A stretch of 64,000 nucleotides of DNA from positions 274,122,330 through 274,186,329 of the forward strand of contig NC_061510.1 in NCBI RefSeq assembly GCF_022539505.1, given 5' to 3'. This document shows positions 13,007-22,699 of this stretch, in pieces (the stretch's first letter is position 1; each line of letters starts with the position of its first letter). Both the position numbers and the translations under genes were made by a program. Under the pieces are notes generated by a model. That model saw nothing but the letters and a program-made list of their open reading frames with translations. It had not been told where the DNA came from and did no database searches. Source of the DNA: Lolium rigidum (taxonomy: Eukaryota > Streptophyta > Magnoliopsida > Poales > Poaceae).

Positions 13007-13439
13007 CATGGATCCATGCTTCTTCAAATTTCATGTCAACATGCAAATGCTACTACTTGTTCAATTCCATGCAAATGCTAATTCCATCAACCTTGTAGGA
13101 AGAGGACAAGGCAATGACGATGATGCCATGGGAAGCAATGGAGGAGGACAAGGTTGATGGCATCGATTCTATGAACTCGTCGTCGTGCACTTGTCGTTGT
13201 TGTAATGGATTGTATGCACTTGTAATGGATTGTAATAATGGACATTGCTATTTAACTTGTGTGGATGGACTCTATGTAATGCATTGTATGCATGGATATA
13301 TGCGTTCGATGTATTTGTGGTGTTGTTGATGTGTTTGGTGATGATATGTTGAAGATTATATGTTGTATACGCTCTATTGTCAAATGGTATTTTTGAAATG
13401 CAGGAAATATTCAAAAAACAGTAAAAAAATAAAAAAATA

Positions 13440-13907
13440 GGGCCCTTTGACGTGTGTATGCACACCGCACAGGACTTTTGGTCACTTTGCCGTGTGCACA
13501 CGCACAGCAAAGGAGCCACATGGCGCTCACCTGTGCTCCTGGGAGCTCCTGGGGGTGTGCTGGAGCGAACTTTGTCGTGCGGGCTGGCATGCGGGCGCAC
13601 GGCAAAGCCAGCGGCACGGCACAGAGTTGCCGCACGCACGGCAAAGAGCATGCCGCACGGCAACGTCACCGCACACGGCAAACACCACGGCGCACGGCAA
13701 AGACTAACCGCACGGCAGCCCAACGCACACACGGCAAAGGCCTTTGCCGTGTGAATTGGCGATGCGCACGGTAACGTGCACGTTGCTGTCGAAACCTTTG
13801 CCGGCTGTTCTTTGCCGTGCGTCCACGCACGGCAACATCTTTGCCGGTTGTACAGGGTCCTTTGCCGTGCGATTCTTCGCACGGCAACGTGTAGTTTTCC
13901 CGTAGTG
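13440..13907 (+). repeat. CACTA subterminal repeat region
   Basis: Roughly fifteen copies of CACGGCAAAG or its complement CTTTGCCGTG in both orientations, ending at the CACTA terminus. In En/Spm elements such repeats bind the TNPA-type protein; that role is inferred from the family. The long open frames on both strands here (for example 13169-14056 minus) are by-products of the repeats. Confidence 0.85.
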
Positions 13908-15780
13908 ATTAGAACCGAGATAGACATACCATCTTTGATGCAGTGATGCCTAAGCTGACTAGAACTTTGAGGATGGGAAGAAAAATTATTGGAAAATAAA
14001 ATATTGTCGTTTGGCTTCATTAGTGGCAGCAGCGAGCTTGAAATTGGGGCCGACAACGCTATTAATTATCTAAACTTTGTGAAATTTGGCTAGCTACGGA
14101 GAAGACGAGTTGACAACTTTGAGTACAGACTACAAACAAATCATGGGAGCTTATCGATCATTTAGATTTTTAGTAGTACCGATCCCTCTGTGCTAGATAC
14201 GTACGTGGTGGTCATGGGCCATCTTTCTCTCCTTCTAATTTTATCTTTTCTCTCTTGTTTTTCTAGACTTGTTATATTGTAATATAGAAATATTCTCGTA
14301 GTGAAGAACTACCTGGGCCGGGCCCCTACCTCGCGAGGGCCTGGGGCGGTTGGCCCTTTGCCCCCCTTATGGGCCGGCCCTGAGTAAAACCGAAAGACTG
14401 GAACTGAAAGGTATTAAAATAGAAAGGATCCAGAAATAACCAGAAGTGCTTTAAAGAGATCACCGGAAAGAAGCCGGTCACCACAGATTTTTCATTGCAA
14501 AAAAAATAGGAAAAGCAAATCCCAACGGAAAAGACGTGCAGTTACCAATCTCTCATCTACAGTAAAAATCCTAGACGTGGCAAAGTCTGGTTGGATTTAA
14601 GTCTACCATCTACAGTACCCAGATAGCTAATATTTCAGCAAAAGGGGTCAACTTTGATATAGGTTATAGGTTATAATGTACAGACTCCTTTCTATTTGAT
14701 AATATAAAAAATTCAGTGGTAAAACTTACTGTGAACCTTTCAAAGAAAAATAATTGAGCCTCAAAGTGAATAAATCTTACGCTTAACTATAACAGTTCTA
14801 GAATATGAAACTGTACAGGTGTTAAAAAATGCCGAGTTTAAATGGTCGGACACTCTGGACAATTAGAAGCTTACCGAGTGTGAGCCAAGTCACACGATAC
14901 ATTTATAAACGCGCGGGATAGAAACACTCTGCACAACATGATAAAAACCCTCTGCGCGGTTTATTGCACTCAACATTATTTCTTTTGGAGAAAGCATCCG
15001 GTGGAAACCCAGATCTAATGAAAACCTGAAACATGGTCTTTTGGATGCCAAACGGGTGGACAAGACGTGTAACCAATCTATCCCAAGCATGTTGCGAAAC
15101 AAGGACCACATGCCTTGTTACTGCTGTAATTGATCTCAGGTAACAAACTGAGAGAAGTATGAGGGGAAGTGGTCCACCACGTTCACCTCACCTTGGAGCC
15201 TTGATCGGAGGCTCAAAACAACTGTGTGGAGCAAAACAAGTTTTGACACGTGATGTAAACCAAAATGAATGGCCCAAAATTTATAGGGCATGCCCCAAAA
15301 TATGCCCTATCATATAAACGGCCACGACCCCGGAAACCAACCTTTACTTTGCTATATTTCCTAGCCCACAGTCGCGCCTCACCGTCCTTGACACCGCGGG
15401 TCTTCCAAGCTTCACCCTTGCAAAGCTACCAGGAAAATATATTCTCCTCTCTTTTTTTCATCTTGGATGGGTACCACTACCTAGAGACCGACCTTTGAGA
15501 AGGGAAAAACCCATCCCGCGCGCGTGCTGTCGCGACTACACGTGTCGCGCGCGGAACGTGTCCCCGGGAAAAGACGCGAATCGTTTTCCGGGTTTGGTTT
15601 TTCCCTTTGCGCTCCGGTAGACCCGTTAACAATATGCGGACCCGTTACGCTTCTTTTTCCCTTTACGCGCGCTGTACGTTTTCAAAAAATTGGGCGGGAC
15701 TTCCTTTTTGGCTTTTTCCCTTTGTATTTCCGGGCTGTGAGTTTTCTGGGGAATTAATGGGAGGGAGGTAGCACTTTCAA
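13908..15780. other. Intergenic stretch without a supportable gene
   Basis: I see no coding region with recognisable domains or convincing codon structure. It contains a possible hAT terminus at 14371-14382, an AT-rich middle, and a region with ATATAAAC near 15313. GC-rich sequence at 15510-15760 is mixed with CCCTTT runs. Reading frames near 14890-15111 (minus) and 15265-15498 (plus) match nothing I know. Confidence 0.5.
14371..14382 (-). mobile_element. Possible hAT-type transposon terminus
   Basis: The reverse complement reads CAGGGCCGGCCC, a terminal inverted repeat start common in grass hAT elements. The partner terminus was not found, and an 8-bp duplication (AGTAAAAC would be the right copy) could not be confirmed. 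Confidence 0.3.
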
Positions 15781-15824
15781 ATAACATTTTTTTTTAAATT
15801 CCAACAGAGTGCTACAAGATGACA

Positions 15825-16135
15825 TACGTCGAAGCGAGTGCTACGGCTCGGCTTCGCCTCGTATCAAGCGCCTTCGGCGCATCAAACATTAATAAACATA
15901 ATGAATGGCAAACATATGTCGTTGTCCCCGTTTGTCGTTACCCCCATATGTCGAAGCGAGTGCTACGGCTCGGCTTCGCCTCGTATCAAGGCGCCTTCGG
16001 CGCATCAAACATTAATATACATAATGAATGGCAAACATATGTCGTTGTCCCCGTTTGTCGTTACCCCCATATGTCGAAGCGAGTGCTACGGCTCGGCTTC
16101 GCCTCGTATCAAGCGCCTTCGGCGCATCAAACTAT
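15825..16135 (+). repeat. 122-123 bp tandem repeat with GC hairpins, about 2.5 copies
   Basis: CGAAGCGAGTGCTACGGCTC begins at 15830, 15952 and 16075. Each unit carries CGGCTTCGCCTCG and a perfect hairpin GCGCC-TTC-GGCGC, then an AT-rich spacer with ATGAATGGCAAACATATGTC. The unit is unlike the GTAC satellite that starts about 130 bp later. Confidence 0.9.
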
Positions 16136-16264
16136 TGTTTTTTTTTCTATTTTTTTCCTTTGGAAATATTTTCGTTTGATTTTCTCTTTTATTGTCTGGA
16201 AAGATTTCCGTTTTCTCTTTTATTGTCTGGAAATATTTCCGTTTGATTTTCTGTTTGTTTCTCT

Positions 16265-17860
16265 GGATATTTTTCTTTACCAATCGTTGTGAAGTACATC
16301 CCCGCCTTAGAGACGAGTACAGCGTAGGAACCAAGAGGAGTACGAAGGCCGTTGTTTCTCTGTTTGTTTCTCTTGATAGATTTTCCGTTTTGTCTAGCGC
16401 AGGTACATGTTCCAATAGCTGTGAAGTACATCCCCGCCTTAGAGACGAGTACAGCGTAGGAACCAAGAGGAGTACGAAGGCCGTTGTTCCTCTGTTTGTT
16501 TCTCTGGATAGATTTTTCGTTTTGTCTAGCGCAGGTACATGTTCCAATAGCTGTGAAGTACATCCCCGTCTTAGGGACGAGTACAGCGTAGGAACCAAGA
16601 GGAGTACGAAGGCCGTTGTTCCTCTGTTTGTTTCTCTGGATAGATTTTCCGTTTTGTCTAGCGCAGGTACATGTTCCAATGGTTGTGAAGTACATCCCCG
16701 TCTTAGGGACGAGTACAGCGTAGGAACCAAGAGGAGTACGAAGGCCGTTGTTCCTCTGTTTGTTTCTCTGGATAGATTTTCCGTTTTGTCTAGCGCGGTA
16801 CATGTTCCAATGGTCGTGAAGTACATCCCCGCCTTAGGGACGAGTACAGCGTAGGAACCAAGAGGAGTACGAAGGCCGTTGTTTCTCTGTTTGTTTCTCT
16901 TGATAGATTTTTCGTTTTGTCTAGCGCAGGTACATGTTCCAATAGCTGTGAAGTACATCCCCGCCTTAGAGACGAGTACAGCGTAGGAACCAAGAGGAGT
17001 ACGAAGGCCGTTGTTCCTCTGTTTGTTTCTCTGGATAGATTTTCCGTTTTGTCTAGCGCAGGTACATGTTCCAATGGTTGTGAAGTACATCCCCGTCTTA
17101 GGGACGAGTACAGCGTAGGAACCAAGAGGAGTACGAAGGCCGTTGTTCCTCTGTTTGTTTCTCTGGATAGATTTTCCGTTTTGTCTAGCGCGGTACATGT
17201 TCCAATGGTTGTGAAGTACATCCCCGCCTTAGGGACGAGTACAGCGTAGGAACCAAGAGGAGTACGAAGGCCGTTGTTCCTCTCGTTTGTTTCTCCGGAT
17301 AGATTTTCCGTTTTGTCTAGCGCAGGTACATGTTCCAATGGTTATGAAGTACATCCCCGCCTTAGGGACGAGTACAGCGTAGGAACCAAGAGGAGTACGA
17401 AGGCCGTTGTTTCTCTGTTTGTTTCTCTTGATAGATTTTTCGTTTTGTCTAGCGCAGGTACATGTTCCAATAGCTGTGAAGTACATCCCCGCCTTAGAGA
17501 CGAGTACAGCGTAGGAACCAAGAGGAGTACGAAGGCCGTTGTTTCTCTGTTTGTTTCTCTGGATAGATTTTCCGTTTTGTCTAGCGCAGGTACATGTTCC
17601 GAGGGTTGTGAAGTACATCCCCGTCTTAGGGACGAGTACAGCGTAGAACCAAGAGGAGTACGAAGGCCGTTGTTTCTCTGTTTGTTTCTCTTTATAGGTT
17701 TTCTGTTTTGTCTAGCGCAGGTACATGTTCCAATAGCTGTGAAGTACATCCCCGCCTTAGGAACGAGTACAGCGTAGGAACCAAGAGGAGTACGAAGGCC
17801 GTTGTTCCTCTGTTTGTTTCTCTGGATAGATTTCCGTTTTGCCTAGCGAAGGAAGAGGAG
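16265..17860 (+). repeat. GTAC satellite array 1: twelve 132-bp units
   Basis: GTGAAGTACATCCCCG (or a close variant) starts at 16289, 16421, 16553, 16685, 16816, 16948, 17080, 17211, 17344, 17476, 17608 and 17739, so the period is 131-133 bp. Each unit carries in order GAAGTAC, GACGAGTACAGCGTAGG, GGAGTACGAAGGCCG, GTTTCTCTGTTTGTTTCTC, TTTTGTCTAGCG and GGTACATGTTCC. Two unit types alternate irregularly at the spot after GTTCC (AATAGCT or AATGGTT). Because 132 is a multiple of three, frames stay open across the array on both strands (for example 16086-17198 minus). These are not genes. Confidence 0.95.
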
Positions 17861-17984
17861 TACAACTTATGTAGTAAGAAGAGTACGGGATCTGTGTCTC
17901 TTTCCTTTTTCTCTACCGTAGTTACAGGTGCAAAGGCTTGTCGAGTACAGCGGTGATGACGAATCGAGTAGAGTTCGCAGCAAT

Positions 17985-18058
17985 ATAATTTCAGACATAC
18001 GATACTAGCATTAACATTACAGTGTCAATTAATTCGAGGAGTTTCTCAAATATTACAT
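17985..18058 (+). repeat. Array-flanking 75-bp block, copy 1
   Basis: The block from ATTTCAGACATACGATACTA to TTTCTCAAATATTACA directly follows array 1 and recurs almost unchanged at 22461-22531 after array 2. Array and flank were therefore duplicated together or share a common origin. Confidence 0.85.
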
Positions 18059-18201
18059 ATAAAATATTGAAAAGTACGCATGACACTAGCATTAACTAAT
18101 AACCAAATAGAAATACTTGTACGTAATTCGTTGCGTTGTTCACATTGTTTCAGTACGACACATTGTACTTATTTTAACTTACGCCTCACATTGTAACTTT
18201 G

Positions 18202-19506
18202 TTATGACCAGCTTGAGCCAGAGCACTCGCCACGTAAGAATGGAGATCCTCTTTCATCTTTGAAGGTAAATGAGCAAATGTCTCCTTCTTTCAGGTAAAA
18301 TTCTTCAACTATATCTCGGAAACCTTTCTTTATCATAGTTTTCCCATTCTTATCCATCTTCATGGTAGCATACATTGTAATGTCTCCCGATGAGCAGCTG
18401 ACAACAACTTTAACCGGTTCTTGTATGAATCCCCAAATGTGTTCATTAGTGAATTCTTCTGAAAATTCCTAAAAAGATATTAACGAACCATTATTAGTTT
18501 TGTGGTACACTATGTCGAAGTTTTCTTGTCATGTAGACAGTAAGTATTTAATATAATTGACGAGATAAACTTACGAAAACTCCGATAAACTTACCATCTT
18601 ACATATGTCTCTTGTAACAAATGATTTAGTCATGGTGCAAATATAATGTTTAATAGTCTGGTGTCTGGTTCGTGATGACTTCATTTGTCAGGTGGAGTAC
18701 TTGAGTGTAATTCATCTCCACGTGGTTTCCAAAGACGCATGCTTCGTCAAAATTTTCGTCTCCATAGAGTCCAGGTCCTACAATCAAGAGGTATTAATTT
18801 TCATTGAAAACTATATATTGACTGTAATGTTTGCTTTCTTAGTTGCTAGTATTTGTACCTCTAACAGTTATTTTGCCCATATGTGAGATAAACTGTGCAT
18901 AACTTTCATCAATATCTCTGTCAACAGTTTTGTCTGTGCTGTTGTCACTTTCATCATTGCTTTGGCTGTTTTCAATGGCAGTGTTGGTTGTACCCTGATT
19001 ACCTGTTGCCTGAATTTCCTGAATATGATGATTCATTGTTTGTAGATCATATAGTTTAGTTGCATTAAGATTTAAACAAAATCAAATCAACTTTCATTGC
19101 ACGGCATGAAATAATATGGTTTCTAGGCAACTAAGCATTAAATTATGATTATTTGAAAACCTGGTCTTGAGGGTTGACGCCGTATGTTGGATAGTTGTTG
19201 CACAAGTATCCGTACTCCTCTGCCCTTGATTGCGCAGTCTCCTGAATTCTTGCAAGCAGTGTTTCCTAGAGTTGACATTTCAATTAGTATCAGTTCATTC
19301 ATTGTAAATCATATTTAAATTGAATTTAGGTCAACATTCATTTTACTTGATGAGTAGTAATATATTTTTTGTTGAACAAAGCATTAAATTTGATTATTTG
19401 AAACCTGGTAGTGAGGGTCGGACTCGCATATTGGACAGCTTCTGCACAAGTATCCGTACTTCTTTGCCCTGTTGTGTGCAGCCTCTTGCAGTCTTGAAAG
19501 CATTTT
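18202..19506 (-). CDS. B3-domain DNA-binding protein, five coding exons
   Basis: Exons by GT-AG borders (minus): 19506-19405, 19265-19161, 19018-18859, 18777-18595 and 18468-18202, with a possible leader exon at 20230-20077. An ATG lies at 19503. The C-terminal part, MTKSFVTRDICKM then EFSEEFTNEHIWGF, KNGKTMIKKGFRDIVEEF and LKEGDICSFTF, has the layout of a plant B3 DNA-binding domain (W-x-F, hydrophobic strand, L-x-x-GD-x-C-x-F). The middle is acidic and Ser/Asn-rich, perhaps an activation or linker region. The first two exons encode related 34-35 residue segments, R-x-Q-E-x-A-x-x-RA-x-x-YGYLC, of unknown role. Exon 5 needs one frameshift near a CCAGACACCAG run. It is probably nuclear, and a module of the composite region, ending just before GTAC array 1. 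Confidence 0.6.
19161..19506 (-). repeat. Tandemly duplicated symmetric exon
   Basis: Exons 19506-19405 (102 bp) and 19265-19161 (105 bp) are both phase 0-0, share the splice context CAG|GTTT and encode related peptides ending in YGYLC plus a Cys/Pro-rich tail. The flanking introns are also similar (for example the TTGATTATTTGAAA context), so a segment of about 241 bp was duplicated. Confidence 0.75.
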
Positions 19507-20260
19507 CTATGTAGAACAAAAAGGTAACCATCAAATTTCATATGCTTGCAATATATTTTGGAGACCATAGAACTACAGTTTATTGATGAATGCAAACATA
19601 TAAATTTTGGATATAAATAATTTATTTCTTTCAATTTAGTACGAAATGATAGTTAAATTCATGTGATTTATAGTTATATCTTTTGTTATTTGTCATTTAA
19701 ATATCATAGTGTGGAGTATTAGTATATTTTAGCAACGAATATATTGTTCATGATCTATATTAATCATTTAACCTTGTTTTCTTGGTTGATTTGGGATTAA
19801 AATTATATATATTTATTAATATCTCTGTGTCCGCCTAGATTTGACCTTTTTTCCTTGGTTGACCTGGAATACGATGTATGTGTGTAATGTTTGTTCCTAT
19901 CAGATCCATGAGCGGAACTTCAAGTTCGTGCTTGATTCACGAGGTTAAAAAAGAAAGCGTAGTGAGACTGTTTTCGACTAGACCCTAGATCTGTTTTCGC
20001 ATTATTGTGGTATGCGGCCGATCTATTTAGATCATAGAGTTTCCACCGAATCTACAAGTTTTGGAGATATACATACCAATGATCCGAAACCTTGGATAGT
20101 TTTCCGAATTGCAGCTGGTGTGCTTGTGATGGAGATGCCGGCGATGCTCCCTTGCTTTCTTTTCTGTTTTGGATAAGGAGGTGGATTCTTGCAAAGCGGT
20201 TGGTGTGGAGCTGTTGATTTTACAAGCCAAGCTGGAGTAGTTTTGGTGTGGTTTCTAGCC
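19507..20260 (-). other. Leader/intron region upstream of the B3 gene
   Basis: AT-rich sequence with one candidate leader exon (20230-20077, donor ATTG|GTATGT). If this exon is used, its phase does not fit the next exon's preferred frame, so it is more likely untranslated. Nothing else is supportable here. Confidence 0.4.
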
Positions 20261-20269
20261 TATGACATT

Positions 20270-20510
20270 TCTTACCTACTTCGGGGTGTTATTGTCCATT
20301 CACTTTTATATTTATTCTATTATGCCTCTATACATTTGGGACCTACTTGGGGGCATTATCGTCCACTCGCTTTTATGTTTATTCTATTACTGCCACTATT
20401 ACACCCGGGAGCTACTGTGGGTCCTTGTCGTCCACTCTCTTTTACACTATGATATACGGGACCTACTGTGGGGCTTTGTCGTCCACTGCTTTTTACATAT
20501 ATTATATTGT
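20270..20510 (+). repeat. Degenerate tandem repeat of about 67 bp
   Basis: GTCCA(T/C)T(C)..CTTTTA cores begin at 20294, 20361, 20430 and 20481, each preceded by GGGACCTACT(G/T)GGGG-like sequence. Four degraded units lie between the B3 leader and GTAC array 2. Confidence 0.75.
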
Positions 20511-20639
20511 TCCAGTATCCTGTGGATGTTGTGGTTCATTAGTTTCAAATTTGTGGATGGGATTGTTCTCGAAAAAACAAGAATAGGAAAGACAAAAGCG
20601 CGGGTACCAAGGGGAATAAGAAAAAAATTCCTTCTTCTC

Positions 20640-22450
20640 CAGCGCAGTACGAGTGCAAGGCTTATACGGTACGGCGGTGTCGGAAATACGAGTACGAGCG
20701 TCTTCACTAAGAGGAGCACTTGGACCTTGTTTCTCTTTGTTTCTCTGGATGTGCAAGCATTTTGGAATACGGAGGTGACGGAGAGACAAGTATAGTGTCC
20801 GCACCAAGGGTAGCATGGGGTCGTGTTTCTCTTTGTTTCTCTGTAACAATTTCTGTTTTGTCTAGCGGAGGTACATGTGCAAGGATTGTGGAGTACGAAG
20901 GTGACGGAGAGACGAGTACAGCGTCCGCACGGTGAGGAGTATGGTGCCGTGTTTCTCTTTGTTTCTCTACGAAAATTTCAGTTTTGTCTAGCGCGGGTAC
21001 ATGTGCTAGGATTGTAGAGTACGGAGGTGACTTAGAGACGAGTATAGTGTCCGCACCAAGGGGAGCACGGGGTCGTGTTTCTCTTTGTTTCTCTGTAACA
21101 ATTTCTGTTTTGTCTAGCGGAGGTACATGTGCAAGGATTGTGGAGTACGAAGGTGACGGAGAGACGAGTACGGCGTCCGCACCAAGGGTAACACGGAACC
21201 GCGTTTATTTTTTTCTCTGCAGCAATTTGTGTTTTGTCTGGCGGAGGTACATGTGCAAGGATTGTGGAGTACGAAGGTGACGGAGAGACGAGTACAGCGT
21301 AGGAACCAAGAGCAGTACGAAGGTCGTTGTTTCTCTGTTTGTTTCTCTTGATAGATTTCCGTTTTGTCTAGCGCAGGTACATGTTCCAAGGACAGTGAAG
21401 TACATCCCTGCCGTAGAGACGAATACAGCGTAGGAACCAAGAGGAGTACGAAGGCCGTTGTTTCTCTGTTTGTTTCTCTTGATAGATTTCCGTTTTGTCT
21501 AGCGCAGCTACATGTTCCGAGGACTGTGGAGTACATCCCCGCCTTAGAGACGAGTACAGCGTAGGAACCAAGAGGAGTACGAAGGCCGTTGTTTCTCTGT
21601 TTGTTTCTCTTGATAGATTTTCCGTTTTGTCCAGCGCAGGTACATGTTCCAAGGGTTGTGAAGTACATCCCCGCCTTAGGGACGAGTACAGTGTAGGAAC
21701 AAAGAGGAGTATTCTCTGTTTGTTTTTCTTGATAGATTTTCTGTTTTGTCTAGCGCAGGTACATATTCCAAAAGCTGTGAAGTACATCCCCGCCGTAGAG
21801 ACGAGTACAGCGTAGGAACCAAGAGGAGTACGAAGGCCGTTGTTTCTCTGTTTTTATCTCTTGATAGATTTTCCGTTTTGTCTAGCGCAGGTACATGTTC
21901 CAAGGGTTGTGAAGTACATCCCCGCCTTAGGGACGAGTACAGTGTAGGAACCAAGGTGAGTATTCTCTGTTTGTTTTTCTTGATAGATTTTCTGTTTTGT
22001 CTAGCGCAGGTACATATTCCAATAGCTGTGAAGTACATCCCCGCCGTAGAGACGAGTACGAGCGTAGGAACCAAGAGGAGTACGAAGGCCGTTGTTTCTT
22101 TATTTTTATCTCTTGATAGATTTTCCGTTTTGTCTAGCGCAGGTACATGTTCCAAGGGTTGTGAAGTACATCCCCGCCTTAGGGACGAGTACGGTGTAGG
22201 AACCAATAGGAGTATTCTCTGTTTGTTTTTCTTGATAGATTTTCTGTTTTGTCTAGCGCGGTACATGTTCCAAGGGTTGTGAAGTACATCCCCGCCGTAG
22301 AGACGAGTACAGCGTAGGAACCAAGAGGAGTACGAAGGTCGTTGTTTCTCTGTTTGTTTCTCTTGATAGATTTTCTGTTTTGTCTATCGCAGGTACATGT
22401 TCCAATAGCTGTGAAGTACATCTCCGCCTTAGAGACGAGTAGAGCGTACG
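20640..22450 (+). repeat. GTAC satellite array 2: about fifteen units, two subfamilies
   Basis: The first part has units of 124-126 bp (GTACATGTG at 20871, 20997, 21123, 21247) with GGAGTACGAAGGTGACGGAG and ACGAGTACAGCGTCCGCACC. The second part has the array-1 type unit, with GTG(A/G)AGTACAT at 21395, 21526, 21658, 21777, 21909, 22028, 22161, 22279 and 22411. In the last seven spacings, 132 and 119 bp alternate because every second unit lacks a 13-14 bp segment (the ACGAAGGCCGTTG part). Open frames inside are repeat artefacts. Confidence 0.95.
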
Positions 22451-22460
22451 CGGCAACGGA

Positions 22461-22531
22461 ATTTCAGACATACGATACTAGCATTAACATTACAGTGTCA
22501 ATAAATTCGAGGAGTTTCTCAAATATTACAG
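22461..22531 (+). repeat. Array-flanking 75-bp block, copy 2
   Basis: Near-identical to 17985-18058. Here it is followed by AGCGTCCGCACTAAGAGGAG, a piece of the satellite unit, which suggests rearrangement at the array edge. Confidence 0.85.
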
Positions 22532-22699
22532 CGTCCGCACTAAGAGGAGCAGAAACTTATGCACCAACCAACATGGTTGTTCGAAAGAGTACACTTGTTA
22601 CACATTGATAAACACTGGTTCGAAACATATGTTTGCGGAGTTTCAACTTTGCATACGTTACAAAAGTATAGACACTAAAAAAGTTGTAGGTAGTTCAAA

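Larger units (their letters stand above)
2..13175 (+). pseudogene. Ptta/En/Spm-type CACTA transposon protein gene, split by retrotransposon insertion
   Basis: Exons can be followed by GT-AG borders: about 2-126, 219-422, 518-675 joined to 11581-11617 (the retroelement sits inside this exon), 11700-11873, 11975-12343, and probable short exons near 12432-12518 and 13100-13175. The translated pieces match the Ptta/En/Spm family known from grass CACTA elements: a MHYEARIQ..RNWHADL block, a GGSHIQGS..I.LHLQNE block, and a long exon with RKTPHPETGSLWVNP, QCTSYVSKFKQKHGE and an L-G-D-G-C-V block. The protein is thought to act with the TNP2-type transposase; its biochemical role is not known from this sequence. 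An in-frame TAG at about 534 and the 10.9-kb insertion break the frame, so the copy should be inactive. No TNP2 transposase domain is visible in the window. Confidence 0.75.
1..13907 (+). mobile_element. CACTA (En/Spm) DNA transposon, right part, interrupted by a retrotransposon
   Basis: The right end reads TTTTCCCGTAGTG at 13895-13907, the reverse complement of a CACTA terminus (CACTACGGGAAAA). It is preceded by about 450 bp dense in CACGGCAAAG/CTTTGCCGTG subterminal repeats. The body holds a spliced gene of the plant Ptta/En/Spm transposon-protein type. The left terminus lies before the window. Bases 676-11575 are a later LTR retrotransposon insertion and do not belong to the element. The 3-bp target duplication at the right would be ATT (13908-13910) but cannot be checked without the left end. 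Confidence 0.85.

Noticed and set aside
13169..14056. 295-codon minus-strand open frame
   Set aside because: It lies over CACTA subterminal CACGGCAAAG repeats and the adjoining sequence; the Cys/Ala/Arg-rich product simply reflects repeat composition.
15825..16135. Organelle-derived or bacterial insertion, suggested by the CGGCTTCGCCTCG hairpins
   Set aside because: No organelle gene is recognisable, the spacers are AT-rich repeats, and the unit is tandem; no support for transfer.
16086..17777. Several long open frames of 110-370 codons on both strands, also at 21114-22471
   Set aside because: They follow the 132-bp satellite period (44 codons) and have repeat-derived sequence; no domain or start context supports them.
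16265..17860. CRISPR-like regular repeats
   Set aside because: The units are head-to-tail without unique spacers, 132 bp long, in a plant nuclear context.
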